Positions 5,905-6,313 of a DNA stretch of 6,313 bases are shown here, piece after piece. Below the pieces are notes generated by a model. The model was not told the DNA's origin and made no database searches. It saw only the letters and a list, made by a program, of their open reading frames with translations. A program made the translations under genes and the position numbers. Origin of the DNA: DASQDN01 sp035630195 (GTDB lineage Bacteria > Acidobacteriota > Terriglobia > Bryobacterales > Bryobacteraceae). Each line of letters opens with the position of its first letter. Position 1 is the first letter of the stretch. Location of the stretch: positions 1 through 6,313 of the forward strand of contig DASQLD010000540.1 of NCBI GenBank assembly GCA_035630195.1. The letters are read 5' to 3'.

Positions 5905-6085
5905 AGGAGTCTTGGATAGCCGTTGTGACAGTTCTTCAGGCGAAAGTTTAAGGTCGGCGGCAATCGATCCCGGAGTTCGGCAATCGGGTGGTCGTTCCGT
6001 CAGCGGTAAGGCGCAGCACGGGCAGCAGGAAGAACGACTGGAAATCAGGGACGGGCTTCTGCTCACCTCGAATGAGCGCTCTGCG
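5905..6085. other. Gap with possible decayed minus-strand coding remnant
   Basis: No intact gene is seen. On the minus strand two adjacent frames each give a protein-like stretch. One is in frame with the downstream neighbour after its TAA stop (VPDFQSFFLLPVLRLTADG, about 6038-5982, ending at a TAA near 5952). The other is SIAADLKLSPEELSQRLSK (about 5970-5914), ending in a TAG at 5904-5902. Joining them needs one frameshift near 5965. Neither has a good start codon. A plus-strand frame opening at TTG 5912 after AAGGAG is also present but has an unconvincing composition. Confidence 0.25.
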
Positions 6086-6313
6086 TTAGTCTCTTACAGG
6101 TAGAATTACCCCGCCTTGGCTGTACGTGGAGGTACCAAGAAGCTCGACAACGACGGGATGGTCACCGGGAGCAAGTTCGGACGGAATCTGAATGTTGAAC
6201 TGCCAAAGACCCATCCCCACGAGCCCAGCATAGAGAACATTTCCATTCACACCGCCGATTAGCACACGAACAGGAACCAGCAGCGATCTGGGATTAGTGA
6301 CTAGATCGTAGCT
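6086..6313 (-). CDS. C-terminal end of an Acidobacteria-type secreted/surface protein (TIGR03437-like domain), N-terminus beyond window
   Basis: The frame is open from the right edge to a TAA at 6088-6086, giving 75 visible residues. The sequence has the run RVLIGGVNGNVLYAGLVGMG, then LWQFNIQIPSELAPGDHPVV, and ends SQGGVILPVRD. This is the pattern (IGG-x-VLYAGL-x-G-LxQFNxxIP-x-LxPGDxPV) of the C-terminal beta-sandwich domain that is greatly expanded in Solibacter and relatives, catalogued as TIGR03437. The match is made from memory. These proteins are usually large, exported and of unknown function; the domain resembles bacterial Ig-like or IPT folds. The gene converges on the small membrane protein, with about 180 bases between them. 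The function of this particular protein cannot be read from the visible part. Confidence 0.75.
   Translation of the reverse strand, partial: SYDLVTNPRSLLVPVRVLIGGVNGNVLYAGLVGMGLWQFNIQIPSELAPGDHPVVVELLGTSTYSQGGVILPVRD

Overview
The window looks like chromosomal DNA of an Acidobacteriota member (Terriglobia/Solibacteres-like). The main clue is the C-terminal gene fragment at the right edge: its last ~70 residues match the C-terminal domain that is abundant in Solibacter-type genomes (TIGR03437, recognised from memory). The moderately high GC and a tRNA gene without an encoded CCA fit this, but the assignment is an inference.

Layout, left to right. Positions 1-464 (minus) hold the N-terminal part of an exported or anchored TPR protein that runs off the left edge. 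Positions 586-812 (plus) carry two tandem tRNA-Val(CAC) copies: the first is only a 5' half and the second is complete. Positions 813-1001 contain two consecutive hairpins just downstream of a minus-strand operon. Positions 1002-4269 (minus) are that operon: a 702-aa reverse transcriptase of the Unknown Group/Abi kind with a long helical C-terminal region, followed closely by a coiled-coil protein with two membrane spans. Positions 4270-4697 are non-coding and hold putative promoters in both directions plus a hairpin in the reverse transcriptase leader. Positions 4698-5624 (plus) are a tyrosine recombinase that has lost its C-terminal catalytic residues. Positions 5518-5904 (plus) encode a small membrane protein starting inside the integrase read-through frame. 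Positions 5905-6085 have no convincing intact gene. Positions 6086-6313 (minus) are the C-terminal end of the Acidobacteria-type surface or secreted protein.

Interpretation. The two-gene operon is the centre of interest. A reverse transcriptase without maturase or retron hallmarks, with a HEAT-like C-terminal region, sits next to a tRNA and a decayed integrase and is co-transcribed with a double-spanning membrane protein. This is the usual profile of a defence-associated reverse transcriptase (DRT) system: the RT would sense infection or make DNA from an RNA template, and the membrane partner would be the effector. I cannot assign it to a named DRT type. The structured non-coding segments on both sides of the operon are candidates for the template or guide RNA such systems often use, and this is unproven.
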